Source: Heloderma charlesbogerti (Eukaryota; Chordata; Lepidosauria; Squamata; Helodermatidae). From it: a DNA stretch of 64,000 nt. Below the pieces are notes generated by a model. That model was not told the DNA's origin, searched no databases, and saw only the letters and a list, made by a program, of their open reading frames with translations. A program made the position numbers and the translations under genes. The stretch spans positions 372,001 through 436,000 of the forward strand of contig JANEZZ010000523.1 in NCBI GenBank assembly GCA_026122225.1, written 5' to 3'. Positions 1-10,029 of this stretch are shown piece after piece; within the stretch, counting starts at the first letter, position 1, and the number at the start of each line of letters is the position of its first letter.

Positions 1-1023
1 AATTCAAGTGACCATCATATCTACTACTGTGGGCAAGAATCCCTTAGAAGAAATGGAGTAGCACTCATAGTCAACAAAAGGGTGGGAAAAGCAGTACTGG
101 GGTACAATCTCAAAAACGATAGAATGATTTCAGTACGAATCCAAGGCAAACCATTCAATATCACAGTAATTCAAGTCTATGCCCCAACCACTGAGGCCGA
201 AGAAGCTGAGGTTGATCGGTTCTATGAAGACCTACAACACCTTCTAGAACTAACACCAAAAAAAGATGTCCTCTTCATCATAGGGGATTGGAATGCTAAA
301 GTAAGAAGTCAAGAAATCACTGGGATAACAGGCAAGCATGGCCTTGGTGTACAAAATGAAGCAGGACAAAGGCTAATAGAGTTTTGCCAAGAGAACACGC
401 TGATCATAGCAAACAGTCTTTTCCAACAGCACAAGAGGCGACTCTACACATGGACATCACCAGATGGTCAATATTGAAATCAGATTGATTATGTACTTTG
501 CAGCCAAAGATGGAGAAGCTCTATACAGTCAGTAAAAAAAAGACCTGGAGCTGACTGTGGCTCAGATCATGAGTTTCTTGTTGCAAAATTTCAGCTTAAA
601 TTGAAGAAGATAGGGAAAACCACTAAACCATTCAGGTATGACCTAAATCATATCCCTCATGAATATACATTGGAGGTGACAAATAGATTTAAGGGATTAG
701 ACCTGATAGACAGAGTGCCTGAGGAACTATGGACGGAGGTCCATAACATTGTTCAGGAGGCAGCAACTCAATCCATCCCAAAGAAAAAGAAATGCAAGAA
801 AGCAAAGTGGCTGTCTGAGGAGGCTTTAAAAGTAGCTGAGGAAAGAAGGGAAGCGAAAAGCAAGGGAGAAAAGGGAAGATAAATCCAACTGAATGCAGAG
901 TTCCAGAGAATAGCAAGGAGGGACAAGAAGGCCTTCTTAAATGAACAATGCAAATAAATCGAGGAAAACAACAGAATGGGAAAGACTAGAGATCTCTTCA
1001 AGAAAATCGGAGATCTCAAGGGA
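1..1023 (+). pseudogene. BovB-A ORF2, endonuclease domain and linker
   Basis: Frame 1 reads through the C-terminal half of an exonuclease/endonuclease/phosphatase domain: RRNGVA near base 45, then VIQVYAP, the FIIGDWNAK motif and the SDH motif near 565-575, followed by a Lys-rich linker. This domain nicks target DNA to prime reverse transcription. Three in-frame stops break it. TGA at 475-477 replaces the CGA of copy B (a CpG-to-TpG change), TAA lies at 880-882, and TAA at 955-957 replaces GAA. The longest open pieces are 82-477 and 601-882. No functional protein is expected. Confidence 0.9.
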
Positions 1024-1028
1024 ACGTT

Positions 1029-1293
1029 GAACTATGGTGCTGGAGAAGACTCTTACGAGTCCCCTGGACTTCAAGGAGGTCAAATCAGTCAATCCTAAAG
1101 GAAATCAACCCTAAGTGCTCATTGGAAGGACAGATACTGAAGCTGAAGCTCAAATATTTTGGCCACCTAATGCGAAGAGCCCCTTCATGGATCACTGCCT
1201 TGTTGTGGCGAAGGAGCTTGCGTAACTCAGTGAAGCCATAAGCTATGCCGTGCAGGGCCACCCAAGACGGACAGGTCATGGCAGAGAGTTCTG
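1029..1293 (+). repeat. Rearranged BovB block (3' ORF piece fused to 5' UTR piece)
   Basis: Bases 1029-1178 repeat the ORF2 C-terminal region found in its normal place near 2355-2500 (the CWRRLLRVPW stretch through FGHLMRR). Bases 1179-1293 (GAGCCCCTTCATGGATCACT onward) match what I know as BovB 5' UTR sequence. The fused block sits where intact copy B encodes the segment before the reverse transcriptase, roughly its residues 266-351. This suggests template switching or a BovB-BovB recombination. The identification of the second half as 5' UTR is from memory of the family. Confidence 0.7.
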
Positions 1294-1311
1294 AATGATA
1301 ATGCTGTTAAA

Positions 1312-2154
1312 GTGCTGCATTCAATATGCCAACAAATTTGGAACACTCAACAATGGCCGCAAGACTGGAAAAGGTCAGTTTACATTCCAATTCCAAAGAA
1401 GGGCAACGCCAAAGAGTGTTCAAATTACTGCACAATTGCGCTCATTTCACATGCCAGCAAGGTGATGCTCAAAATCCTACAAGCTAGGCTTCAGCAGTAT
1501 GCGAACCGAGAACTACTGGAAGTACAAGCGGGGTTTCGAAGAGGCAGAGGAACTAGAGATCAAATCGCCAACATTCGCTGGATCATGGAGAAAGCAAGAG
1601 AATTCCAGAAAAACGTCCATTTCTGCTTCATTGACTACGCTAAAGCCTTTGATTGTGTGGATCACAACAAACTGTGGCAAATTCTTAAAGTGATGGGAGT
1701 ACCAGACCACCTTACCTGTCTCCTGAGAAACCTGTATGAGGGTCAAGAAGCAACAGTCAGAACCAGAGATGGAACAACCGAGTGGTTCAAAATTGGGAAA
1801 GGAGTACGACAAGGCTGCATATTGTCACCCTGCTTATTTAACTTATATGCAGAGTACATCATGAGAAATGCCGGGTTGGATGAATCAGAGGTCGGAATTA
1901 AGATTGCTGGGAGAATTATCAACAACCTCCGATATGCAGACGATACCACCCTAATGGCAGAAAGCGAAGAGGATCTAAAGAGCCTCTTGTTGAGGGTGAA
2001 AGAGGAGAGTACAAAAGCTGGTTTGAAACTCAACATTAAAAAAACGAAGATCATGGCATCTGGCCCCATCACTTCCTGGCATATAGAAGGGGAAGAAATG
2101 GAAGCAGTGACAGATTTTTACTTTCTTGGGCTCCAAGATCACCACAGACGGTGA
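1312..2154 (+). pseudogene. BovB-A ORF2, reverse transcriptase domain
   Basis: This open piece carries the RNA-dependent DNA polymerase core. FIDYAKAFD (1627-1653) holds the first catalytic Asp, GVRQGCILSP lies at about 1801-1830, and the YADD box is at 1933-1944. It is in the same frame as the endonuclease part. A fifth T in the run at 2115-2119 (copy B has four) shifts the frame, so the reading ends shortly after in unrelated residues. The ATG used here is internal, not a natural start. The catalytic residues are intact, but the protein is split and cannot be made whole. Confidence 0.9.
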
Positions 2155-2704
2155 CTGTAGCCATGAAATTAAAAGACGCTTGCTCCTTGGGAGGAAAGCT
2201 ATGGCAAACCTAGACAGCATAGTAAGAAGCAGAGACATCACCTTGCCGACAAAGGTCCGTCTAATCAAAGCTATGGTTTTCCCAGTAGTAATGTATGGCT
2301 GTGAGAGCTGGACTATAAGGAAGGCTGAGCGCCGAAGAATTGATGCTTTCGAACTGTGGTGCTGGAGAAGACTCTTACGAGTGCCCTGGACTGCAAGGAA
2401 GTCAAATCAGTCCATCCTAAAGGAAATCAACCCTGAGTGCTCATTGGAAGGACAGATACTGAAGCTGAAGCTCCAGTATTTTGGCCACCTAATGCGAAGA
2501 GAAAACTCTCTGGAAAAGACCCTGATGCTGGGAAAGACTGAAGGCAAAAGGAGAAGGGGACGGCAGAGGATGAGATGGCTGGATAGCATCACTGATGCAA
2601 TGAATATGGACTTGAGCACGCTCCGGGAGAGAGCGCAGGACAGGAAGGCCTGGCGTGCTATGGTCTATGGGGTCATGAAGAGTCGGACACAACTGAACGA
2701 CTGA
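2126..2704 (+). pseudogene. BovB-A ORF2, C-terminal part after the frameshift
   Basis: Frame 2 continues the element's ORF2 from the residues following the reverse transcriptase fingers and palm (GSKITTDGDCSHEIKRR) to the natural end (SRTQLND, stop at 2702-2704). It includes the Cys/Trp-rich YGCESW and LWCWRRLLRVPW stretches and a basic KRRRGRQRMRW segment that may bind RNA. The 1-bp insertion upstream separates it from the polymerase. Copy B keeps the same region in one frame. Confidence 0.9.
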
Positions 2705-2715
2705 ACAACAACAAC

Positions 2716-2968
2716 TAAGTGAAAGTCATAATCCTAAATTTAACATTGATACCTCCTTATCTGGATTCCTGTCTAAACAGTAAAAGGATGCTAATGATCT
2801 ATTTCTAATAGCCTGGTACAATCGTCTCTCATCTGGCAAACCTTAGAGATAAGACATTTTAATTATTCTTGGGTGAGAAGACCATACTGGATGGTATTAG
2901 GCACTGGAATCCCTTTTTTAATTCCAGAATTCTCTTGGAGGCATTTAATTATAGAATTTCCTAATTGA
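2716..2968. other. Single-copy spacer between the two BovB tails
   Basis: About 250 bp of AT-rich sequence without a recognisable gene or repeat. The 3' tails of copies A and B face each other across it, making a second, imperfect inverted repeat with arms of about 2.4 kb. Confidence 0.7.
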
Positions 2969-2979
2969 GCAGCAGGGGT

Positions 2980-5429
2980 TGTTGTTGTTCAGTCGTTCAG
3001 TCGTGTCCGACTCTTCGTGACCCCATGGACCATAGCACGCCAGGCCTTCCTGTCCTGCGCTCTCTCCCGGAGTGTGCTCAAGTTCATATTCATTGCATTC
3101 GTGATGCTATCTAGCCATCTCATCCTCTGCCGTCCTCTTCTCCTTTTGCCTTCAGTCTTTCCCAGCATCAGGGTCTTTTCCAGGGAGTTTTCTCTTCGCA
3201 TTACGTGGCCAAAATATTGGAGCTTCAGCTTCATTATCTGTCCTTCCAATGAGCACTCAGGGTTGATTTCCTTTAGGATTGACTGATTTGACCTCCTTGC
3301 AGTCCAGGGGACTCGTAAGAGTCTTCTCCAGCACCACAGTTCGAAAGCATCAATTCTTCGGCGCTCAGCCTTCCTTATAGTCCAGCTCTCACAGCCATAC
3401 ATTACTACTGGGAAAACCATAGCTTTGATTAGACGGACCTTTGTCGGCAAGGTGATGTCTCTGCTTCTTACTATGCTGTCTAGGTTGGCCATAGCTTTCC
3501 TCCCAAGGAGCAAGCGTCTTTTAATTTCATGGCTACAGTCACCGTCTGCGGTGATCTTGGAGCCCAAGAAAGTAAAATCTGTCACTGCTTCCATTTCTTC
3601 CCCTTCTATATGCCAGGAAGTGATGGGGCCAGATGCCATGATCTTCGTTTTTTTAATGTTGAGTTTCAAACCAGCTCTTGCACTCTCCTCTTTCACCTTC
3701 AACAAGAGGCTCTTTAGATCCTCTTCGCTTTCTGCCATTAGGGTGGTATCGTCTGCGTATCGGAGGTTGTTGATAATTCTCCCAGCAATCTTAATTCCGA
3801 CCTCTGATTCATCCAACCCGGCATTTCTCATGATGTACTCTGCATATAAGTTAAATAAGCAGGGTGACAATATGCAGCCTTGTCGTACTCCTTTCCCAAT
3901 TTTGAACCAATCGGTTGTTCCATGTGTGGTTCTTACTGTTGCTTCTTGACCCTCGTACAGGTTTCTCAGGAGACAGGTAAGGTGGTCTGGTACTCCCATC
4001 ACTTTAAGAATTTGCCACAGTTTGTTGTGATCCACACAATCAAAGGCTTTAGTGTAGTCAATGAAGCAGAAATAGACGTTTTTCTGGAATTCTCTTGCTT
4101 TCTCCATGATGCAGCGAATGTTGGCGATTTGATCTCTAGTTCCTCTGCCTCTTCGAAACCCAGCTTGTACTTCCGGTAGTTCTCGGTTCGCATACTGCTG
4201 AAGCCTAGCTTGTAGGATTTTGAGCATCACCTTGCTGGCATGTGAAATGAGCGCAATGGTGCGGTAGTTTGAACACTCTTTGGCGTTGCCCTTCTTTGGA
4301 ATTGGAATGTAAACTGACCTTTTCCAGTCTTGTGGCCACTGTTGAGTGATCCAGATTTGTTGGCATATTGAGTGCAGCACTTTAACAGCATCATCTTTTA
4401 GGATTTTAAATAGCTCGGCTGGAATACTGTCATTTCCGCTAGCTTTGTTGTTACTAATGCTTCCTAAGGCCCACTTGACTTCACTCTCTAGGATGTCTGG
4501 CTCAAGTTCAGTGAGCGCACTATCATGGCTATCAGGGACATTCAGATCTTTCCTGTATAGTTCTTCTGTGTATTCTTGCCACCTCTTCTTAATCTCATCT
4601 GCTTCTGTGAGGTCCCTGCCTTCTTTGTCCTTTATCATGCCCGTCTTTGCACAAAACGTTCCCTTGAGATCTCCAATTTTCTTGAAGAGATCTCTAGTCT
4701 TTCCCATTCTGTTGTTTTCCTCGATTTCTTTGCATTGTTCATTTAAGAAGGCCTTCTTGTCTCTCCTTGCTATTCTCTGGAACTCTGCATTCAGTTGGGT
4801 ATATCTTCCCCTTTCTCCCTTGCTTTTCGCTTCCCTTCTTTCGTGAGCTACTTGTAAAGCCTCATCAGACAGCCACTTTGCTTTCTTGCATTTCTTTTTC
4901 TTTGGGATGGATTGAGTTGCTGCCTCCTGAACAATGTTACGGACCTCCGTCCATAGTTCCTCAGGCACTCTGTCTATCAGGTCTAATCCCTGAAATCTAT
5001 TCCTCACCTCCACTGTATATTCATCAGGGATATGATTTAGGTCATACCTGAACGGTTTAGTGGTTTTCCCGACGTTCTTCAATTTAAGCCGAAATTTTGC
5101 AAGAAGCAGCTCATGATCTGAGCCACAGTCAGCTCCAGGTCTTGTTTTTACTGACTGTATGGAGCTTCTCCATCTTTGGCTGCAAAGGACATAATCAATC
5201 TGATTTCGATATTGACCATCTGGTGACGTCCATGTGTAGAGTCGCCTCTTGTGCTGCTGGAAAAGAGTGTTTGCTATGATCAGCATGTTCTCTTGGCAAA
5301 ACTCTATTAGCTTTTGTCCTGCTTCATTTTGTACACCAAGGCCATGCCTGCCTGTTATCCCGGTGATTTCTTGACTTCCAACCCACTCCAGTATTCTTGC
5401 CAAGAAAACCCCATGGAAAGTATCACAAG
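2980..5429 (-). mobile_element. BovB LINE copy B, left arm, 5'-inverted insertion
   Basis: A 2.45-kb BovB insertion on the minus strand, flanked by an 11-bp direct duplication (ACCCCTGCTGC on the element strand, at 5430-5440 and 2969-2979; the first base or two may belong to the tail). The 3' end has the (AAC)n-like tail. The 5' end is not normal: the first 51 bases (5379-5429) are a piece of the BovB 5' region in reverse orientation, joined directly to the distal endonuclease domain. This is the signature of twin-priming with internal loss. Most of the endonuclease is absent, but the rest of ORF2 has no stop or frameshift, suggesting a young insertion. Confidence 0.92.
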
Positions 5430-5448
5430 GCAGCAGGGGTAAGATCAT
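2989..5448 (-). CDS. BovB-B ORF2 remnant, 819 codons, RT intact, EN truncated
   Basis: One uninterrupted frame of 819 codons. Residues 1-7 come from flank and target duplication, and about 7-24 from the inverted 5' piece; real ORF2 homology starts at SQEITG (residue 25). The SDH motif of the endonuclease is at 110-112, but the upstream catalytic residues are missing. The reverse transcriptase follows, with FIDYTKAFD at 462-470 (Asp464), RQGCILSP near 522-529 and YADD at 564-567. The C-terminal region has YGCESW, LWCWRRLL and a basic KRRRGRQRMRW stretch. Intact BovB ORF2 is about 1,000 residues, so some 200 are lost. It could in principle encode active polymerase, but without endonuclease it should not transpose alone. 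The start at 5448 is fortuitous and no promoter is seen. Confidence 0.8.
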   Translation of the reverse strand: MILPLLPCDTFHGVFLARILEWVGSQEITGITGRHGLGVQNEAGQKLIEFCQENMLIIANTLFQQHKRRLYTWTSPDGQYRNQIDYVLCSQRWRSSIQSVKTRPGADCGSDHELLLAKFRLKLKNVGKTTKPFRYDLNHIPDEYTVEVRNRFQGLDLIDRVPEELWTEVRNIVQEAATQSIPKKKKCKKAKWLSDEALQVAHERREAKSKGERGRYTQLNAEFQRIARRDKKAFLNEQCKEIEENNRMGKTRDLFKKIGDLKGTFCAKTGMIKDKEGRDLTEADEIKKRWQEYTEELYRKDLNVPDSHDSALTELEPDILESEVKWALGSISNNKASGNDSIPAELFKILKDDAVKVLHSICQQIWITQQWPQDWKRSVYIPIPKKGNAKECSNYRTIALISHASKVMLKILQARLQQYANRELPEVQAGFRRGRGTRDQIANIRCIMEKAREFQKNVYFCFIDYTKAFDCVDHNKLWQILKVMGVPDHLTCLLRNLYEGQEATVRTTHGTTDWFKIGKGVRQGCILSPCLFNLYAEYIMRNAGLDESEVGIKIAGRIINNLRYADDTTLMAESEEDLKSLLLKVKEESARAGLKLNIKKTKIMASGPITSWHIEGEEMEAVTDFTFLGSKITADGDCSHEIKRRLLLGRKAMANLDSIVRSRDITLPTKVRLIKAMVFPVVMYGCESWTIRKAERRRIDAFELWCWRRLLRVPWTARRSNQSILKEINPECSLEGQIMKLKLQYFGHVMRRENSLEKTLMLGKTEGKRRRGRQRMRWLDSITNAMNMNLSTLRERAQDRKAWRAMVHGVTKSRTRLND
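5379..5429 (+). repeat. Inverted 5' BovB fragment at the head of copy B
   Basis: This piece reads antisense relative to the rest of copy B. It matches the region just upstream of and into the ORF2 start of copy A (49900-49950), including CAACCCACTCCAGTATTCTT and the segment around CCATGGAA. Joined at about 5378/5379 with at most one base of microhomology. Confidence 0.85.
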
Positions 5449-6017
5449 GCAAATATGAACAATTTGCTTGATCTACCACAGCAGAATGTAGAAGGATAAA
5501 CAAATTCTAAAGAAGCACAGTTATATGGTGAGGAAATAATGTCACTTTTTTCTTTTTTTGGTAGATTGCTGGAAGAGAGTATTCCTAAAATATTGATGCA
5601 ATCCTCACTAAATAATTCACTAAGTAGGTCCATATGATGATACTATTACTGGAATCCGCAGAATTATCACTCTCTCTTTGCTGCCCAACCCCTGAGAGTA
5701 ATTAAATGCAGCTTTTTAATTGGATCCTTTAATTTGTTGCCATTAGAGAATGGTTTAATTTTTATGTGATATTAAACCGGAGAAGGAGCTAGAAATATCA
5801 TCCTCTTTAAATATCTTTATAGGTACTTTTTCTTTACATAATTTCCACTTGTTGACATCAAGAACAAAAGGCCAGAACTAGCGATAGACAAGCTCCCCTG
5901 TATTGGGCTTGCCTAAAATTGTACATATGTATATATGATTGAAAAGAGACAATTGAATTGGGGCTCTATTTGGCTCAGGTCTAACTCAGATTGTTTTAAG
6001 CTTGGTCCTATTCCAAG
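5441..6017. other. AT-rich flank, no gene seen
   Basis: No coding region or defined repeat recognised between BovB copy B and the small hAT-like element. A short minus-strand open frame of 62 codons (5445-5633) has no similarity I recognise and is probably chance. Confidence 0.6.
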
Positions 6018-6025
6018 CTCCAGGT

Positions 6026-6402
6026 TAGGGATGGGTTGAACGAGTGATGTTTGAGATGCCAGGATACTCCGAACATCATTTTGCCACCCATCTCTTGCCC
6101 AATTCCCATTCACAACCACTGCTCATTCTGTGCAAACAGAGAAATTGTGCAAATCAAGCAGTGATCAAATGGGAAATGTCTGTAAGTTTGCACAACTTTC
6201 CTCCATAGCGGGGCTGATTCAGTCTACAGGGGAATATGCCCAAATTCGTGCAACTCAAACTCGGAAAGTTGTACAAATCCAATGTGAGCACATGTTCGGC
6301 AATTTATGAACATTTTCAGCAGAGACCTGTTCATGCTCAGGGCTTTGAACAGGGCCTATTCGCATGTTTTGTGAGCAAAAATGAAATTCTCATACATCCC
6401 TA
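6026..6402. mobile_element. hAT-like MITE, 377 bp, with 8-bp target duplication
   Basis: The ends are TAGGGATGGG and CATACATCCCTA, and CTCCAGGT flanks both sides exactly (6018-6025 and 6403-6410). An 8-bp duplication and TAGGGATG termini fit the hAT superfamily; the Ac/Ds element ends in (C/T)AGGGATGAAA. There is no transposase, so it was mobilised in trans. The interior has TTGCACAA-type stretches and differs from the CpG-rich hAT-like family elsewhere in the window. Confidence 0.88.
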
Positions 6403-6410
6403 CTCCAGGT

Positions 6411-7232
6411 TTCATCGTGCTCCTGACTGGGAATGGAACATGGTCTGAATGATTCTCCACCCCAGCCTCCTCCAGAGCCCCAGCCCCTAACCTTCCTTCC
6501 AATGACCCATTCTCTTTCCTGAATCTTGATTAGGCCTTAAAACATTGCTGGCAGAGCATCCTGGAAACTGTGGTGGTTTTTCTAGAGCTCCAGAGGCCTA
6601 ATAAGTAGCCAGAGGCACTTGGAAAATACATTTCCCAGAGGTCTTGGTGCCTGCTGCTGCAGGGCCTGATTAATGCAGCTGTCCTTCTCATTAACATCCG
6701 TGATAAGTTTCAGCAGGAGGAAAGGGAAGCTTTGGCAGCCGAGAAAGAGAGGGTTGGGCTAATTATAAACTGAGAGCAATCTACAGAGAGGTTTGGGCTT
6801 GGGTATGATTAGCTGGAAATTCTGGATGAGGGGCATTCATACTGTGAAGTTACAAATTCCGAACATCAGCTAGACATGGCCTCCAGAGAATTATTCTTTA
6901 GCTAAACCAATTTATGGGGGAAATGCTAAAAACTGCATGAGCGTGGGGAATTTTACTCATTGCTATGTCGATCACAAGCAATATCCGGTAGGTAGCCCTC
7001 CCACTTGAAAAAACACATTCCACACAGCAATCACAACATTATAACAATTAACCTTTAGCTGGCATTTTCTCAGGTTCAAAATATTGTGTCTTTGAATGCT
7101 TGTAAAATGTGATATCCACACAACAAAAAATGCTCCTTTGAATGAAGGCATGTAGGCCATGTGAATGGGGGTGGGGGTGGGGGTCAGATCATGCAGAGAA
7201 GTCCCTTATGAGAACATCTAGTAAAGATGGAA
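6411..7232. other. Anonymous sequence with a G-rich tract
   Basis: No gene recognised. A purine tract of repeated GGGGGT units lies at about 7167-7183. Confidence 0.55.
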
Positions 7233-7544
7233 TAAGCAGACCGGGTCTGTCTGTGACTCACTGAGGTTGTTTGCACAACATGACAGCCCACGAGTTATTT
7301 AACCCACAGTGAGGCTGCAGCACATGCCGCCGGTTTGAATATGTAACCCCCTCATCAACGTTGTTGTGTTGTGTGAACCCAGCAAGTGTGGCTTATACAA
7401 GGGTTGATTACCGCTCTCATAACCTACGCTTGCCAGGTTTGCATGACATGACAACCTCCAAGCGGGGGTTGGATATACAACCTGGCTCCTGCCACAACAA
7501 GTCACAGCAATTCATCTGAACCTGGTCACTGTTTTAAGCAGACC
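7233..7544. repeat. 292-bp segment between 10-bp direct repeats
   Basis: TAAGCAGACC occurs at 7233-7242 and 7535-7544. The segment between contains TTATTTAACCCAC, GGGTTGATTACC and other blocks I associate with a dispersed squamate repeat. The termini are not inverted repeats of each other, so the class is undetermined; a non-autonomous element with a target duplication is one reading. Confidence 0.45.
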
Positions 7545-7935
7545 TCTGCTCTGGATATACGCTATGGAAAACTTTTGTACTTTATCAGATGTGATTTCAG
7601 CCTAAACCAATGAGGGTTTGTTTGTTTTTTCATTTGAAGGTTCATTTGAATGCTTCTTGACAGTTTAGTCACTAGAGGTCCATGTACTGCAGTTTTCAGC
7701 TGATGCTTGATGGTTTTTTGAAAATGCTGCCATTTTGGTTAAAATGGAATAAGTGAAAAAGAAATCACACATACAATGAATAATGTAAAAAAATGCACCA
7801 CCATGGATCATACACAGCCTCCATATCTAGCATGGGATTGGTAGCAGTTCACAGTCAGGTCCTCTCCTGTGTGCTGCTTTATATACATTAATGGGTAGAG
7901 CTGAGTGGAAACTGCACTGACTGGCAAAGATTGTT

Positions 7936-8110
7936 TCTTTATTTAAAGCATTTTTATCCTACTCCTCAGCCCAAAAGTCTCTCAAAGCAGCTTACATACA
8001 ACCAATAAAAACAAGACAGTTCCTGCCCACAAGCTGACGATCTCAAAAGGCATGATTCAAAAGGAACAAAGGATGGGGAGGGAAGAGGAGAAAACCAAGA
8101 GGTCTTTTAG
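7936..8110. repeat. Interspersed repeat remnant (LINE/SINE 3'-end type)
   Basis: TTTATTTAAAGCATTTTTATCC followed by CTCAAAGCAGCTTACATACA and a 'cctgcccacaagctgacgat' stretch resembles a tail shared by common reptilian SINE/LINE families. It is diverged and has no intact promoter boxes. The family name is not certain. Confidence 0.4.
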
Positions 8111-8980
8111 CAGGGCCAGTGTAACAGCCTGCTGCCCGTCTCATCTCCCTCTACTGCAGCCTGCTGGAAAGGCTGCTGCTGGTGAGTTAATAGCAATATG
8201 GAATAGCTGCTTCCAGGGTGAAAGAAATCTTGGTTTTCTCATTCAAACAGGGGAAGAAATGCAGCAGTCTGACCATCCTTCCCTTCAGACTACATGATTG
8301 TTACCAGGGCTGGCCTTCTCATTAGGCAGACTGAGGCAAATGATTCAGGTGGCGGAGGGGGAAGATTGGTGAATTGCGCCACTCCCCCCGCCCCTGCCTG
8401 GAGGGCCTGTGGCCACCTCCAGGGGGTGCTCTTCATTTGCCACAGTGAGAGAGTGGCCAGCAGGGCTTTCTGGAGCAGTCACCTGCCCTCCTGGCAAGCT
8501 CCCCACAGCCAGAAAGGAAGGTGGTGGCTTTTTGCCTCTGGCAAGACAGGTTGTACCAGGCCTGATTGTTACACATTTCTATGTCTGCTCTTCCTACAAA
8601 ACACTCAGTAACGGTGTTCTCCCTTTCAGTATCACCAGTTTCTCTCCTAAAGGATCCTTTGTTTGGGGAAAAAGGAATTTTTAATTGGTGCACAAAATAC
8701 TTCCACCCACTTCCGAGCCCAGTTAAATCAGGGCACCAGAAGAAGTTTCTGAGGCATCTGTTCAAAAACTTTCTAAAGTCAATGAGAACTTGAAAATGTG
8801 ATTGTAGTGGTTATGCCATTAAAGGACAGTGCAAATAAGCATAACATTGTTCCAGAAAGCTGCTAGAAATGTGGTCTTGCCCAAAGGCCCATTGACAGAG
8901 AATGTGATATGCTTTGAGCACTTGTGATGCTGTATGGTTATAGTTTTAACTGGTCAGGGATAAACCTCCAGACACAAAGG
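8111..8980. other. Anonymous GC-mixed sequence, possible old repeat
   Basis: The stretch around 8305-8560 (CAGGGCTGGCCTTCTCATTA at its start) resembles decayed repeats ending in GGGCTGGCCCT-like termini, but I cannot define its limits. Overlapping open frames of 75-110 codons here lack coding character. Confidence 0.4.
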
Positions 8981-9421
8981 TGTTGCAGAACTCAGAGTCA
9001 GCGAGACCATGGAGTGAAGGAAAAAGAGTTTCTTTATTTAACGCGCGGGCTTAAGGCTGGAATCATTTCCAAAGAGCCAAAAGCCCCGATTTACATCAGC
9101 ACATTGTTTTTATAGATATTGTGACACATAGGAAATGGCTCCTCCTCTCCCTCCCGTGTGGGGTTGCATTTTTTCAACATTTTTTCTCCTAGCACCATTG
9201 TTTATAATACAAGAAATGGGTTATAGGGTAGCCATGATAAGCAGAGAACAGACGAGAACAGCAGAGAACAAGATATACAATTCTATGACCTTAGCCTTTG
9301 TTGACAAGATAAGAAATTCCTGTGTCTTGTCAGCTTACAAACATATATTTCAGAGAGCAAGAGCTCAGCAAGAACATGAAGCATGAGGCTACTTAGTCTG
9401 ACCCCCGATATGGCTACTACA
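8981..9421 (-). repeat. 3' LTR of provirus
   Basis: 441 bp, TGTAGTAGCC...TCTGCAACA on the element strand. It has a TATA-like TATAAAAACAATG and an AATAAA poly(A) signal (in GTTAAATAAAGAAAC) shortly before the end. It differs from the 5' LTR at roughly 15-20 positions by eye, about 4%. Confidence 0.92.
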
Positions 9422-9431
9422 TTCCCCCCTT
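9422..9431 (-). promoter_or_regulatory. Polypurine tract of provirus
   Basis: AAGGGGGGAA on the minus strand abuts the 3' LTR start. It is the expected plus-strand priming site for reverse transcription. Confidence 0.85.
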
Positions 9432-9810
9432 AAATGCATAATTTCATTACAATTATAGTATTTCATTACGCAAATAGACACTTTGGTTTGCAAAGTATAA
9501 CACAGGATTGTTACAGCAACCCTTTTACTTAATATCTTGCTGAGCTATTAGAGTGTAGAGGGCGGCAGTTTTACTAGCCGAGACATAAAACAGATTGGTT
9601 AAACAGCGCATAAGACAAGGAATGCAAAGGCATAACAGTATCTCTATGAACAACACTGGTAGAATTAGGATGAACAATGCCTTAAGCCAGCTAAGATCTG
9701 GAAGCCAAGGGGTTAACCAATTTAGCTAATTGTTTTCTTATTGTTATGTTAGCTACTATATTATGCATGCAGATTATTGATTTGAACATCTACAGCACTA
9801 CTATGATTAG

Positions 9811-10029
9811 TCAAATGAAATGATGGAGGAGAAAAAGATTTTTAAAAAGCCTGTTTGCCGGTATATCTCTTGGCAAACAAAAATGTTTTACTCTCGTGAT
9901 GTTAGCCAGGTGAAGCCAGTAATTATCAGCGAATCGCTGGGACAGATTTCCCTCTCTAGGGGCAGACCCCCCTTTTTCGCACCTTATTAAGGAAACACAA
10001 TGCAACACTACTAACACTACAACACGCAT
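9811..10029 (-). pseudogene. Possible env N-terminal remnant
   Basis: A 72-codon frame starts with a hydrophobic stretch typical of a signal peptide (residues 2-17, MRVVVLVVLHCVSLIRC) and then has an N-glycosylation-like NIT and scattered Cys. Its place, about 400 bp before the 3' LTR and downstream of gag-pro, fits a truncated envelope gene. No transmembrane or fusion segment follows, and the frame ends in TTTTT-rich sequence. Assignment rests mainly on position and the leader. Confidence 0.35.

Larger units (their letters stand above)
1..2715 (+). mobile_element. BovB (RTE clade) LINE copy A, left-arm part, broken
   Basis: This is an RTE-type non-LTR retrotransposon. The copy enters at the window start inside the apurinic endonuclease domain and ends in the BovB-like tail ACTGAACAACAACAAC at about 2715. 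Compared with copy B it has three in-frame stops, a rearranged block replacing the region before the reverse transcriptase, and a 1-bp frameshift late in the ORF. The 5' part of the same copy is seen only beyond the right arm (to 49970). The flank at the tail contains CTAAGTG, whose complement CACTTAG recurs at the 5' end (49971-49977), a plausible short target duplication. Confidence 0.93.

Noticed and set aside
3017..4846. Plus-strand open frames of 89-174 codons antisense to BovB copy B
   Set aside because: Shadows of the BovB ORF2 codon pattern on the opposite strand.
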